A DNA stretch of 64,000 nucleotides from Pontibacter akesuensis (GTDB lineage Bacteria > Bacteroidota > Bacteroidia > Cytophagales > Hymenobacteraceae). The translations under genes and the position numbers were made by a program. The stretch spans positions 3,968,001 through 4,032,000 of the forward strand of contig NZ_CP014766.1 of NCBI RefSeq assembly GCF_001611675.1. The letters are read 5' to 3'. Below the pieces are notes generated by a model. The model saw nothing but the letters and a program-made list of their open reading frames with translations, made no database searches and was not told the origin of the DNA. How positions within the stretch are numbered: the stretch's first letter is position 1; each line of letters begins with the position of its first letter. Positions 9,758-19,098 of this stretch are shown here, one piece after another.

Positions 9758-10372
9758 ATGATTGCAGTCATCCTTAGTTTCCTGGTCATGCTCAACCCCT
9801 TCGCTCTTTTCCTGTACCTGAAACCTGTTATGAACGATTTATCGGACGCAGATTTCCGGGCGGTGTTTCTGAAAGCAAGTATGATTACCTTCTTTATCTA
9901 CCTGGTTTTCCTGCTCTTTGGTGACATCGTTTTTCAGAAAGTGTTTCGCATCAACTTTGAGTCCTTTCGCATATTCGGTGGGATTGTGCTCTTCTCTTTT
10001 GCCTATATCTTTATCGTGCAGGGCAAAAAAGCCTTTATCCAGATAAAAGGAGATTTGCACGACCTGGCATCAGAAATAGCCTTGCCTTTTATGGTGGGGG
10101 CAGGCACCATCTCTCTCACTATCCTGATGTCGGAGCAGCTCGTGCTGTGGCAGGGCGTGGTGTCGCTGGTGCTTATCATGCTCATTAACTTCGGTATAAT
10201 AATGGGACTCAAGCAAATACGTCGCGGAATGCGCTCTAAAAGTGTCCAAACCGCATTCGACAAGAACATGGAGCTGCTGTTGCGCATCAACGGCTTTTTT
10301 CTGGGTGCCATCGGTGTCGACATGGTGGTGACCGGAATCAGTAACCTCGTGACCGCGGCGAGTCAGGGTTAG
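9758..10372 (+). CDS. MarC family integral membrane protein
   Basis: A 204-residue protein with about six transmembrane helices. It opens with FLVMLNPFALFLYL, the typical MarC/YhgN start, and has the conserved helix FRIFGGIVLFSFAY and the loop IALPFMVGAGTISLTIL. MarC proteins were once linked to multiple antibiotic resistance, but that link was not upheld and their function is open. It converges with the universal-stress gene, with only 18 bases between the two stop codons. Confidence 0.9.
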   Translation: MIAVILSFLVMLNPFALFLYLKPVMNDLSDADFRAVFLKASMITFFIYLVFLLFGDIVFQKVFRINFESFRIFGGIVLFSFAYIFIVQGKKAFIQIKGDLHDLASEIALPFMVGAGTISLTILMSEQLVLWQGVVSLVLIMLINFGIIMGLKQIRRGMRSKSVQTAFDKNMELLLRINGFFLGAIGVDMVVTGISNLVTAASQG

Positions 10373-10390
10373 GCTATAGCGTGCCGCCTT

Positions 10391-11266
10391 TTACTTGATA
10401 ACTTCCTCCGAATACACCAGCCAAAGCGGAGTGTCAATGTCCATGTTATAAATTTTTGTTGGTACGCTGCCCAGGCTAAGCGACGGGATAGGGTTGTTTC
10501 CCTTTAAACCTAGCACCAGCAGATCGTGCTTTCCTTTACGCAGCTGCAGGCTAATGCGCTCTGCCGTGCTTTTCCCGGCGGCACGAACTAAGGTATAAGG
10601 CACTCCAGCTACTTCCGTGTGTCGTTTCTGAAGCTCCTTGAATTTTCCGTTTACCACCTCTTCCGCCTTTTTAATGGCTTTCTCTTCTGATATCAGCGGG
10701 AAATACTGCGTGGGCAGTTTATAAACATGCATAATCTCCAGGCTAAGCCTAAGTTCATCAGCGAGGCTCTTACTAAGCCGTAGCGCGTGCACCGAGGCGT
10801 CGGAGAAGTCAATAGGTGTCAGCACCCGTTCGATATTAAAGCTGGCTGTCTCCGGAAATACCAGTATGCTGCAGGGCAGGATGCGCAGCAATTTGGTGCC
10901 CAGAGATCCTGTACTTTTGTTACTCATCCGCTTGCCGAGTAAGGTCAGCTTTACGTCATAACGTTTCACCAGGTCTGCCATCATCACCTCTGTATTCGGT
11001 TCTTCGCTTACGAGCACCTCATGGTCGCAGCCCCCGGCAAAGTGCTCTGCCACGATGTCGGATATGTTGGCCTCCACCTCTTTGCTCAGGTCTATGTCAC
11101 CGAAGGTTTCCCTGAAATCCTCGCTCAACTCTGATGTCTTGATGTTATGTACAAAATAAACCTTTTTTACCGGCAGCCGCTGGCATATTGAACGGGTAAA
11201 GGCCACCAACTTCTCGTCTATGTCGCTCAGGTCAAGGCAAACCATCATGGCGTCAATTATAATCAT
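10391..11266 (-). CDS. Tandem universal stress protein
   Basis: A 291-residue cytoplasmic protein made of two UspA folds. The first (about 1-140) opens with AMMVCLDLSDIDEKLV. The second (about 145-290) opens with RVLTPIDFSDASVHAL and ends with LLVLGLKGNNPIP, close to the G-2X-G-9X-G(S/T) nucleotide-binding loop. It lies 17 bases after the BCCT transporter gene and is almost surely co-transcribed with it. Usp proteins paired with transporters often tune activity through ATP or cAMP binding; that role here is inferred. Confidence 0.9.
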   Translation of the reverse strand: MIIIDAMMVCLDLSDIDEKLVAFTRSICQRLPVKKVYFVHNIKTSELSEDFRETFGDIDLSKEVEANISDIVAEHFAGGCDHEVLVSEEPNTEVMMADLVKRYDVKLTLLGKRMSNKSTGSLGTKLLRILPCSILVFPETASFNIERVLTPIDFSDASVHALRLSKSLADELRLSLEIMHVYKLPTQYFPLISEEKAIKKAEEVVNGKFKELQKRHTEVAGVPYTLVRAAGKSTAERISLQLRKGKHDLLVLGLKGNNPIPSLSLGSVPTKIYNMDIDTPLWLVYSEEVIK

Positions 11267-11283
11267 GTCTCTGCTGTTTTAAG

Positions 11284-12933
11284 TTATAGCGTGTCGTTTC
11301 TTTTATCTTCCGGAGTAAACGTCTGCTGCTTTGCGGCACGTTTTGCCAGCAGTTCCGTAATCTGCTGCTGGTAGTCTTTCCGTTGCTGTGCTAAGCCCAA
11401 CCTTTTTTCTTCTTCCAGCTCCTCGCTCAGCCCTTTGTACAAACTGTAGCACATAGAGAGCAGAATAAACGCAAAGGGCAGACCCGTGATGATAACGGCT
11501 GTTTGCAGGGCCTGCAGACCGCCGCCAATCAGCAGCACCGCCGCTACAGCTCCCTCTGCCAAGGCCCAGAATATGCGCACGCCTACTGGAGAGTCCGGTC
11601 TTCCACCCGATGTCAGGCTGTCGACAACCAGAGAGCCAGAATCGGAGGAAGTCACAAAAAAGCCTGTGATCAGAATAATGCCGATGATAGAAAGCACCGT
11701 GGAGAAAGGAAGCTGCTCAAAGAAAACGAATAGGGCCGTAGATACATCGGCAGCCACTGCATCAGAAATAGCAGTTTCGCCAGCCAGTACCTCCCGCAGG
11801 GCAGTGCTGCCGAACACGGTCATCCACAGAAAGGAGAGCAGGGACGGAACGATCAGTACTCCCAGCACGAACTCCCGAATGGTGCGGCCTTTGGAAACAC
11901 GCGCAATAAAAATGCCCACAAAAGGCGCCCACGAAATCCACCAGGCCCAGTAGAACACCGTCCAGCCCCCCTGCCAGTTTCGGGTGGAGTAGGCCTCGTT
12001 CCAGAACGACAACTGCAGGAAATTGCTAATGTAAGAGCCGGTATTCTGTACATAAGACCCAAGTATAAAGACTGTCGGTCCTAAAAAAAGAACAGCCAGT
12101 AGCACCAGCAGGGCAATGCGGATGTTCCACTCGCTTAAAATACGAACACCCTTGTCTACACCCGTTACCACGGAGACGGTGGCGACGCCGGTTATACCTG
12201 CAATTAGCATCACCTGCGTCGTTACGTCACTCGAAATGCCGGGGAACACGTGGTGCAGTCCGGCCGCCACCTGTTTCACGCCCAGCCCCAGGGAAGTGGC
12301 CAAGCCAAAGACTGTTGCCAGCACAGCCAGGATGTCGATGATATCCCCGATAAGCCCGTGGATGCGCTCCCCCAGGAAAGGGTAAAATGCCGAGCGGATG
12401 GTTAGGGGCAATTTGCGGCTATAGGTGAAATAGGCCAATGCCAGGCCTACCAGTGCGTAAATGGCCCAGGCATGGAAACCCCAGTGCAGAAAAGTGAAGT
12501 TCATGGCCTGCCTCGCCGCAGCAGGAGTGCCCGGCTCCCCGAGCGGTGGCGTTTGAAAGTGATTGATGGGCTCGGCAATGCTCCAGAACAAAAGCCCGAT
12601 ACCCATACCCGCGCTAAAGAGCATGGCAAACCAGGAGGAGGTGCTGAACTCCGGCTTCGCCTCCTTGCCGCCCAGCCGGATATCACCGAACTTGCCGAAG
12701 GCCATGTACAGGCAGAAGGCCACAAATATATTTACGCTTAGTATAAACAGCCAGCCCATGCTGGAGGTAACAGCCGCCTGTACATCGCTAAAGAACGTTT
12801 CGGCACCCTCCCTGAAAATAAGGACAAGCGCTATACTTATGATCAGGATGATGATAGAAGACCAGAAAACAGGCCCGTTCACTTCCAGCCCCAGGGACTT
12901 CTTTGTATCACTTCTTGCTACTTTACTCATCAA
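11284..12933 (-). CDS. BCCT family betaine/carnitine/choline transporter
   Basis: A 549-residue inner-membrane transporter with 12 predicted helices, normal for the family. The BCCT signature region is present: FYWAWWISWAPFVGIFIARV followed by SKGRTIREF. The glycine-rich helix is FSAGMGIGLLFWSIAEP. BCCT members import compatible solutes such as glycine betaine or choline with Na+ or H+. The tail is charged (about 60 residues, Lys/Glu/Gln-rich), as in osmosensing members. It sits between an outer-membrane porin and a Usp protein, which suggests one osmotic-stress operon read from the minus strand. Confidence 0.95.
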   Translation of the reverse strand: MMSKVARSDTKKSLGLEVNGPVFWSSIIILIISIALVLIFREGAETFFSDVQAAVTSSMGWLFILSVNIFVAFCLYMAFGKFGDIRLGGKEAKPEFSTSSWFAMLFSAGMGIGLLFWSIAEPINHFQTPPLGEPGTPAAARQAMNFTFLHWGFHAWAIYALVGLALAYFTYSRKLPLTIRSAFYPFLGERIHGLIGDIIDILAVLATVFGLATSLGLGVKQVAAGLHHVFPGISSDVTTQVMLIAGITGVATVSVVTGVDKGVRILSEWNIRIALLVLLAVLFLGPTVFILGSYVQNTGSYISNFLQLSFWNEAYSTRNWQGGWTVFYWAWWISWAPFVGIFIARVSKGRTIREFVLGVLIVPSLLSFLWMTVFGSTALREVLAGETAISDAVAADVSTALFVFFEQLPFSTVLSIIGIILITGFFVTSSDSGSLVVDSLTSGGRPDSPVGVRIFWALAEGAVAAVLLIGGGLQALQTAVIITGLPFAFILLSMCYSLYKGLSEELEEEKRLGLAQQRKDYQQQITELLAKRAAKQQTFTPEDKRNDTL

Positions 12934-12947
12934 TCAGAAATTTTAAA

Positions 12948-14093
12948 TCAGAAATAATACCCCATGTTCATGTTAAAACGCATGTGCCAGTCCGTGTCTC
13001 CGGGTGTTCCCAAGGCAAGGGAGTTTGTCCATTCAGGGCCAAGCCAGGGCTGGTTATAGCCAAAGGCCGCATCTGTATAAATGTACATAGGGCCTGCGGT
13101 AAATAAGGCTCCCAGCACGTTCATGTGGGTGTTTTCAAAGCCATCTACCTGCTTGTTATAGTAGCCGTAGTTGTTGTAAAAGGTAATGCCCTGCAGCAGG
13201 CGGGTATCGATGGGCAGGTGATAGGCTACGCTGGCGGTATACATTTCGCCTCTGGTGGCTACGTTGTAACTTGCGCCGTAGGCACCCATTTCTACAAAAT
13301 CCAAGTCTGCCCCGGTTGCATAGCGTGGGTTTATGCGGTAGAGCATGGCTTGTAACTTTACATTCCAGGGGCTGTAGATTGGTTTATACTCATAATGCAG
13401 AGCTGCAGCGTACCTGTTGCCGTTACGCTCTGTGTCCAGGTTGTACAGGAGCCCGCCCTGCAGGGAGGCGCCCAGTTCATGGGCAAGGCTGTCGCCCATG
13501 CGCCGTACCAGCTTAAAGTTAAGCTGATTGTTCTCTTTGTTGCGCCCGGTGATATCGTAGGAATAGCGATTGGGGCTGGGCTCCGCAAGGCCAAATAAAA
13601 ACTCCTCGGCGCTTTTGTAGTAGGCTGCCTGCCATTGCCACCGGCCGTTGTCGTGTATGTATTTCACTCCCATGTCATGGTCATCCTCAAAACCAAGATA
13701 GTAGGTGATGTTGAAAAACCAGTTGTTGGAGTTGTACTGCTGAATACCAAACGGTACCTGGTTCAGCCCGACCTGTACCTGTGAATTCTCAGAGAAGTCG
13801 TGCTGGAACCAACCCTGTTTTAGAAAGCCTCCGCCAAAAGCCTCGGAATAGTAACGAAACTCAGCGTTAAGTTTTATACCCTTATAGGCTGATTCAACAT
13901 TGAGGCGGAACACATCATAACCAAAATCACCGCCTCGCTCAAGCTGGTCTTTTTTCCAGGTGGAAAGGTTGTAGTTGAAACGCAAAGCCCCGCCTATTTT
14001 TAAAACTGGCTCATCAGGGTCTTCTTCCGGATACTGTGCATAGCACAGTGTGCTGATGAGGCAGGTAACTATAAGTAAAATAAATTTTTGCAT
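12948..14093 (-). CDS. OprP/OprO-like outer-membrane porin
   Basis: A 381-residue protein with a signal peptide ending LCYAQ and then a sequence of alternating aromatic and polar residues that fits a 16-strand beta barrel. It ends in NMGYYF, the aromatic C-terminus typical of outer-membrane proteins. Segments such as GGALRFNYN and WFQHDF recall phosphate-selective porin (OprP/OprO) relatives. It is the first gene of the porin-BCCT-Usp operon, 14 bases before the BCCT start, so it probably supplies the outer-membrane route for the same solute (inference). Confidence 0.75.
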   Translation of the reverse strand: MQKFILLIVTCLISTLCYAQYPEEDPDEPVLKIGGALRFNYNLSTWKKDQLERGGDFGYDVFRLNVESAYKGIKLNAEFRYYSEAFGGGFLKQGWFQHDFSENSQVQVGLNQVPFGIQQYNSNNWFFNITYYLGFEDDHDMGVKYIHDNGRWQWQAAYYKSAEEFLFGLAEPSPNRYSYDITGRNKENNQLNFKLVRRMGDSLAHELGASLQGGLLYNLDTERNGNRYAAALHYEYKPIYSPWNVKLQAMLYRINPRYATGADLDFVEMGAYGASYNVATRGEMYTASVAYHLPIDTRLLQGITFYNNYGYYNKQVDGFENTHMNVLGALFTAGPMYIYTDAAFGYNQPWLGPEWTNSLALGTPGDTDWHMRFNMNMGYYF

Positions 14094-14328
14094 ATAAATG
14101 ACATTGCCACAAGTATGAAATCTTCCATTTGTTTGACGGGTTCAAAGCAGAAATGTTGTTCCAAGGCTGATTTCAGGTGTTTCTTTCCACTGTTTGAGAG
14201 CTTTGATACCTTGATGATCTATGAGATGAGGGTGCTAATAAAGTACAGCTTCCCTTTGTTTCGATTGCCATCTCTAGAGTCAAAATAATGATTATGATAT
14301 TGCTGGTGAGGCCATTTGAGCTAATTAA

Positions 14329-14523
14329 AATGAGCTTGCCGAGTATGACTACTACATTGGGGTAAGAAGCAAGCTGATGGGGCAAGCGAACTTAGTGCGT
14401 ATCGGGCAGATTTATCTGTACCCGAACGGTTTCATCACTTTGTCTACTGGTATCCTGGCAGACGACCCAGTTATCATAACTGCAGGCGCATCGCTAGTAA
14501 ATGGGGGATATCCATCTTTGTGA
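14329..14523 (+). pseudogene. Possible C-terminal remnant of an RND efflux adaptor
   Basis: An open stretch with no start codon reads EYDYYIGVRSKLMGQANLV, then GQIYLYPNGFITLS and DDPVIITAGASLVNGG before a stop. The closing pattern, a beta strand then GD-type VIxxGASLV, is like the end of periplasmic adaptor subunits of RND metal efflux pumps. This would fit a lost efflux locus beside the copper genes. The match is from memory and weak. Confidence 0.25.
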
Positions 14524-14688
14524 AAGCCGTTGCACTTGAAAAAGGAGTTGGGTTACCTGGTGTGGTGGAAGGCACTTATCAATAAAGACTAAAACATTAA
14601 GCATTATTCAACCCCGAGGCGCAAAGTTATCAACGGGTATGTGCAATGTATCAAAGGAAGAGGGAATGGCGAAATAATCAGGATCTAC

Positions 14689-14868
14689 GAATAGTGTCCG
14701 AAGCAAATAAAAAAAGGCCTTCAGTGTTAGCTGAAGGCCTTTCGTGTAGACCGAAGGAGTGAATTATCGAACTTTATCCACAGTGATTTAGTGGCTGTGG
14801 AAACTTATCTTCAGTTAGGAGAGGAAGTTTGATATACATTCGCCTGTTGAACATAACTGTTGGTATAG
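14689..14868 (+). repeat. Long direct repeat, copy 1
   Basis: About 180 bp, closely similar to 20110-20286 and in the same orientation. In order: GAATAGTGTCCGAAG, a terminator-like hairpin (14713-14742), GAATTATCGAA, the nonamer TTATCCACA (14774-14782) in a small stem with GGCTGTGGA, and a tail GTTGAACATAAC. The two copies bracket the copper/silver cassette. Confidence 0.8.
14713..14742. terminator. Terminator-like hairpin inside repeat copy 1
   Basis: Arms AAAGGCCTTCAG and CTGAAGGCCTTT with a 6-base loop, preceded by an A-run. It could end minus-strand transcription from the copper ATPase gene. The hairpin is kept in the second repeat copy, where its arms are longer. Confidence 0.65.
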
Positions 14869-15010
14869 GTAGCACATGGCTCTTTTTCACAGTTAGAAAG
14901 ATTTGATAGCTAATTACGGGAGCCTGTACAAAGTAACGCTTTTACTCCGCCTTGCTTTCGGGGCTGGATTATGCTTGTTGTCATAGATTGTGGTAGATGC
15001 TGTGTCTAGG

Positions 15011-17152
15011 TTACTTTATCTGCCTTCGCAGCAGCTGCGCGTTGACGGCGACAATAACAGTGCTGAGACTCATCAGAGCGGCCCCGACAGCCGGGGATAC
15101 CATGATGCCCTGGTTATACAGTACGCCTGCCGCCAGCGGAAGTGCTACAATGTTGTAACCTGTGGCCCAGATAAGGTTCTGAATCATCTTGCGGTAAGTG
15201 GCTTTGCCGAAGAGGATAAGGGAGGCGATATCCTGCGGGTTGCTGTTGACCAGGATAATGTCGGCTGTCTCTGCCGCCACGTCCGTTCCGGAGCCTACGG
15301 CGATGCCCACATCAGCCTGGGCAAGGGCAGGGGCGTCGTTCACGCCGTCGCCTGTCATGGCCACGAACTCTCCCTGCTGCTGCAGCTCCTTTACCTTCTC
15401 CTGCTTCTGGTGCGGCAGCACGTTGGCCAGGTAGCCGTCCATGCCCAGCTTGTCGCTCACGCTTTTAGCCACGCGCTCGTTGTCGCCGGTCAGCAGCAGG
15501 TTCTTGATGCCGTTCTCCTTCAGCACTCGGATGGCGCCGGCAGACTCAGGGCGTATCTGGTCCCGCAGCGTGATGTAGCCTGCCACCTGCCGGTCTACCA
15601 GCACATACACCACCGTCTCCACGCCTTCCTCCGCCTGGCTCTGGGGCACCTGCACGTTGAATTCTTTGATATAGTTAGGCCCTACCACCTTCACGTCTCT
15701 TCCCTCCACAAGGCCTTCCAGCCCTTTTCCTGGCAAGTAATTAAAGGAATCTGAGGCAGGGACTGCGATGCCTTCGGCCTTTGTTTTCTTGAGGATTCCC
15801 TGTGAGATATAATGCTCCGAGTGCTGCTCCACACCGGCCGCTAAACGGAGTAGCTCCTGCTCATTAAATGCCTGCTGAAACACCACTACCTGGGCCACCT
15901 CGTGGGAGCCTTGGGTAAGGGTGCCCGTCTTGTCAAAGATGATAGTGGTGATGTTGCGGGAGTTCTCGAAGGCAGTTCGGTTGCGGATCAGCAGGCCGTT
16001 GTTGGCAGAAACTGCTGTGGAGATGGCCACCACCAGCGGAATGGCCAAACCAAGGGCATGAGGGCAGGAGATCACCATCACCGTCACCATGCGTTCCAAG
16101 GCGAAGTCCAGCTCGGCACCGGCTATCAACCAGGCGGCAAAGGTGGCAAAGCCAGCCGTCAGGGCCAGGTAGGCCAGCCATTTGGCGGCTTTGTCGGCCA
16201 TGCGCTGCGTCTCTGACTTTGTCTTCTGGGCGTCCTGCACCAGGGTTATTACCTTGTTGAGGTAGCTGTCCTTGCCGGTGCTCTCCACGCGCACCTGCAG
16301 CGAGCCGTTGCCGTTGATGGAGCCGCCGATCACCTGGTCGTCCTTTGCCTTCTGCACCGGCTTGCTCTCGCCAGTCAGCATACTCTCGTTCAGGTAGCTA
16401 TCGCCCTGCACGACCACGCCGTCAGCAGGCACTTTCTCTCCCGGTTTCACAAGGATGATGTCTCCCTGCCGCAGTTCCTCCACCTTTATAGTATAGGTTT
16501 GCCCGTCCCGGATCACCTGCGCCTCGGCGGGCATCATGCTCACCAGTAGCTCCAGCGCCTTGGAAGCACCTAGCACCGAGCGCATCTCGATCCAGTGGCC
16601 CAGCAGCATCACCACGATCAGCGTGGCCAGCTCCCAAAAGAAGTCCATGCCCTCCAGGCCGAAGGTGACGGCCGTGCTGTAGATATAGGCCACGGAAATG
16701 GCCACGCCGATCAGCGTCATCATGCCTGGTGATCCCTTCTTCACCTCCTCAACAAGCCCTGTGAGGAAGGGCCAGCCGCCGTAGAAGTAGATGACGCTGG
16801 AGAGCACGAAGGCGATGTACATGCTGTAGGGCACGTCGAGCGTGTAGCCCAGGATGTGCTGCACCATGGGGCTTAGCACAATCACCGGCACTGACAGCGC
16901 GAGCGATACCCAGAAGCGCTTTTTGAAGTCCTCGATCATCATCCGGTGGTGGTCGTGCCCATGCCCGCCGTGCCCCATGTGCTCCTCATGCGGCGGGCGC
17001 GTCCCTTCCCCGTGCGGCATGGCGTGGGAGTGGCCGTGGAGGGTTTTCTCCTCCAGCCGCTCCGCTGCTTTACCTGCTATGTCCTCAATCTTCCTGCTTG
17101 GACTTTTGTGGTTATGGCCATGGAGCTTGTGGTCGTGATGATCGTCTTGCAT
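15011..17152 (-). CDS. copB: CopB-like copper/silver P1B-type ATPase
   Basis: A 713-residue inner-membrane metal-export ATPase. The N-terminal ~80 residues are rich in His (HHDHKLHGHNH, HGGHGHDHH) and lack a CxxC domain. Membrane helix 6 has the CPH motif (SCPHALGLAIP, about residue 362), which marks the CopB group (Cu+/Cu2+/Ag+ export) rather than the CPC group. Further motifs are the phosphorylation site DKTGTLT (about 404), TGES in the actuator domain and GDGVNDAPAL at the hinge. It follows the channel-like gene on the same strand and is divergent from the Cys-rich copper protein beyond that, so together they form a copper defence cassette. Confidence 0.93.
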   Translation of the reverse strand: MQDDHHDHKLHGHNHKSPSRKIEDIAGKAAERLEEKTLHGHSHAMPHGEGTRPPHEEHMGHGGHGHDHHRMMIEDFKKRFWVSLALSVPVIVLSPMVQHILGYTLDVPYSMYIAFVLSSVIYFYGGWPFLTGLVEEVKKGSPGMMTLIGVAISVAYIYSTAVTFGLEGMDFFWELATLIVVMLLGHWIEMRSVLGASKALELLVSMMPAEAQVIRDGQTYTIKVEELRQGDIILVKPGEKVPADGVVVQGDSYLNESMLTGESKPVQKAKDDQVIGGSINGNGSLQVRVESTGKDSYLNKVITLVQDAQKTKSETQRMADKAAKWLAYLALTAGFATFAAWLIAGAELDFALERMVTVMVISCPHALGLAIPLVVAISTAVSANNGLLIRNRTAFENSRNITTIIFDKTGTLTQGSHEVAQVVVFQQAFNEQELLRLAAGVEQHSEHYISQGILKKTKAEGIAVPASDSFNYLPGKGLEGLVEGRDVKVVGPNYIKEFNVQVPQSQAEEGVETVVYVLVDRQVAGYITLRDQIRPESAGAIRVLKENGIKNLLLTGDNERVAKSVSDKLGMDGYLANVLPHQKQEKVKELQQQGEFVAMTGDGVNDAPALAQADVGIAVGSGTDVAAETADIILVNSNPQDIASLILFGKATYRKMIQNLIWATGYNIVALPLAAGVLYNQGIMVSPAVGAALMSLSTVIVAVNAQLLRRQIK

Positions 17153-17288
17153 AGCTTTTAAACAGTTAAAGGTATGGTTTACAAATACTCGTACAGGAGC
17201 AGATTGGTTAGTTACCTAACAGCAAATATCGGAAAGAGGCAAAGTTGGGCAGGTACCCAAATGGGTAGATACACAAAACACATTTATA

Positions 17289-18299
17289 TTATGAGCTATA
17301 TACTTCCTGCCAGGACCAGCCGTCCATCTCCAGCAGGGAGGAAAGCATCATCTGCCGGTGCCTTTTGTCCGGGGACTGGCTCTGGCTTGTTTCCTCAGCG
17401 TTGCGCAGCGGTACTCCCTTCTCCTGCAGTTGCCTCACATCTGTTGTTGGGGCCTGCTGCTTGGGTAAGTGGCCTTTTACGGTTCCCTTCAGCACGTCCA
17501 GGTAGGTGTCAAGCGCGGTTTGAAGCATCTCTATGCCCGTGTCATCCTTCACTGCTCCCTGGGGCACCCGGTACCTGAGGAGCCGGTGCGCCTCGTACAG
17601 CTGCACGATAGCCGGTATGGCGGCGCGGCCCGGCTTGCTGTTGTGGAAGTAGTGGATAACCGGGTAAGAGTGGTGGTTCATGGTGTGCTGCATCAGCATC
17701 TGGCACAGGTTTGAGGTCTTGCCGAAAAAGGAGGAGAAGTCCTTCCCGTTCCAGCCGTTGGCCAGCATCTGCTGGGGTGTTTTGCCCATGCCGCTGATGT
17801 AGAGGCTGAGCGTGCTCTGCAGCCCCACGGCAGAGAGCACGGGCACAAAGTAGGTGATGGAGAGCGTAAGGGAGGCGAAGCCGCAGAACGCCGCAGCGCT
17901 GGTGACAAGGCGCCACGCATCGCTGGATGCCTTGTAGTCCCCCATGCCCAGGGTGGAGAGGGTAAAGCCGGCGTAGTAGAGCTTCTCCAGGGGCCCGGCA
18001 CTCACCAGGGTCTTGCTGTTAACGACGGAGCCCGGATCGGACAGCAGCACCAGGAACAGCCCCGACCAAAGGCCGAGGACCCAGGTCAGCAGGATGGACA
18101 CCAGGATGGCAGGGCCGGAGTAGCTTAGCAGCTTCGATGTGCCGCTTTTCCCCGCCATAAGGAAGAAAACCTTCCATACCCCCTTTGTCACGGCGTTTGT
18201 CACCCTACCTCCGCCGCTGGAGGAGAGCGCCGTCTTGATGATGTCCAGTATGATTAAGGTAAATACAAGTATGCCAAGGCACAGGTACAGGATGTTCAT
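17289..18299 (-). CDS. Potassium-channel-family protein
   Basis: A 336-residue inner-membrane protein. Helices lie near residues 3-20, 60-85, 105-125 and 145-170, and the rest is cytosolic. A pore-loop-like segment, GFTLSTLGMGDY, lies between two helices; the selectivity filter reads LGMGD where K+ channels have VGYGD. This places it in the two-helix ion-channel superfamily with an altered filter. It is upstream of copB on the same strand (136 bases apart) and divergent from the copper-binding gene. A link to metal stress is inferred from position only. Confidence 0.75.
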   Translation of the reverse strand: MNILYLCLGILVFTLIILDIIKTALSSSGGGRVTNAVTKGVWKVFFLMAGKSGTSKLLSYSGPAILVSILLTWVLGLWSGLFLVLLSDPGSVVNSKTLVSAGPLEKLYYAGFTLSTLGMGDYKASSDAWRLVTSAAAFCGFASLTLSITYFVPVLSAVGLQSTLSLYISGMGKTPQQMLANGWNGKDFSSFFGKTSNLCQMLMQHTMNHHSYPVIHYFHNSKPGRAAIPAIVQLYEAHRLLRYRVPQGAVKDDTGIEMLQTALDTYLDVLKGTVKGHLPKQQAPTTDVRQLQEKGVPLRNAEETSQSQSPDKRHRQMMLSSLLEMDGWSWQEVYSS

Positions 18300-18456
18300 G
18301 ATTCGTGTAGCAACAATGGTTTGTTCTAATCAACGAGGCTGCTGCTGCTTGGGTTAGGAAGCTCAACGGACAAGAGGCGAAGAGAGCAGTCAGAGTGGGT
18401 TTTAGTGGGGCCTTGGCGGAAATTATGTAACGAATATCTAAAATTGTATAAAACCC

Positions 18457-18466
18457 CAGGCGCCTG
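18457..18466. promoter_or_regulatory. Perfect 10-bp palindrome in divergent promoter region
   Basis: CAGGCGCCTG lies in the 220-bp region between the channel gene and the copper-binding gene, about 50 bases before the latter's start. It is placed where an operator could act on both genes. No known regulator site is matched. Confidence 0.3.
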
Positions 18467-18518
18467 TTCGGGTATAATACAGCATACATGAACATTTAAA
18501 CATATAAACATCAGAACT

Positions 18519-18839
18519 ATGAACAAGGACTTGATAAGAACACTGGCCGAGTGCGCCGCCGCCTGTAACAACTGTGCCATCTCCTGCCTGGGAGAGGACG
18601 ATATCAAAATGATGGTGCCCTGCATCAGGCTGGACCTGGACTGCGCCGCCATCTGCAAGGAGGCCATAGACTACGTGTCGCGCGACTCCCGCTACGCAGG
18701 TGAGATCCTGCAGCAGTGCGCCAAAATTTGCAGGGACTGCGGCCAGGAATGCCAGCAGCATGAGGCACAGCACTGCAAGGATTGCGCCGAGGCATGCTTC
18801 AAGTGCGCCGAGGCTTGCGAGCAGTACCAAACTGCTTAA
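18519..18839 (+). CDS. Four-helix bundle copper-binding (Csp-like) protein
   Basis: A 106-residue protein with 16 cysteines, many spaced CxxxC or CxxC (for example AECAAACNNCAISC and HCKDCAEACFKCAEAC). This is the DUF326/copper storage protein (Csp) pattern, where Cys residues line the core of a four-helix bundle and hold many Cu(I) ions. There is no signal peptide, so it should be cytosolic like Csp3. It is transcribed away from the channel and CopB genes and is followed by a strong terminator. Copper storage beside a copper exporter is a coherent pair of functions. Confidence 0.92.
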   Translation: MNKDLIRTLAECAAACNNCAISCLGEDDIKMMVPCIRLDLDCAAICKEAIDYVSRDSRYAGEILQQCAKICRDCGQECQQHEAQHCKDCAEACFKCAEACEQYQTA

Positions 18840-18863
18840 GCCTTAGGAATAAACATAGGTAAG

Positions 18864-18903
18864 GCAAGAGCGCCTGCGATGATCGCGGGCGCTCTTGCTT
18901 TTT
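18864..18903 (+). terminator. Rho-independent terminator
   Basis: Stem GCAAGAGCGCC / GGCGCTCTTGC with a 12-base loop, followed by TTTTT. It closes the copper-binding protein gene. Confidence 0.9.
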
Positions 18904-19098
18904 GAGCCTTATTTCACCTGGTAAGGAGAACTTTTTCCGCCTCAAGGTTTCTGTAGCTTTCCCAACCTGTTGCTGTTCTGGTATCACTACAAGAAGAATT
19001 GATGCGAAATACCCTCTTGTAGGGGAGTGCTTTTAAAACTGCCGGTTAATGTGTTAATTAGCAGCCTGAAGCCAATCTACTGTAAGTCAAACCCGCAC

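Larger units (their letters stand above)
14094..15010. other. Long intergenic region with repeat and gene remnant
   Basis: This stretch separates the porin operon from the copper cassette. It holds the promoter area of the porin gene, a decayed plus-strand coding remnant (14329-14523) and the first copy of a ~180-bp direct repeat (14689-14868). I see no intact gene. Confidence 0.6.

Noticed and set aside
14990-15754. 254-codon plus-strand frame
   Set aside because: Antisense to the CopB-like ATPase, which has all its motifs.
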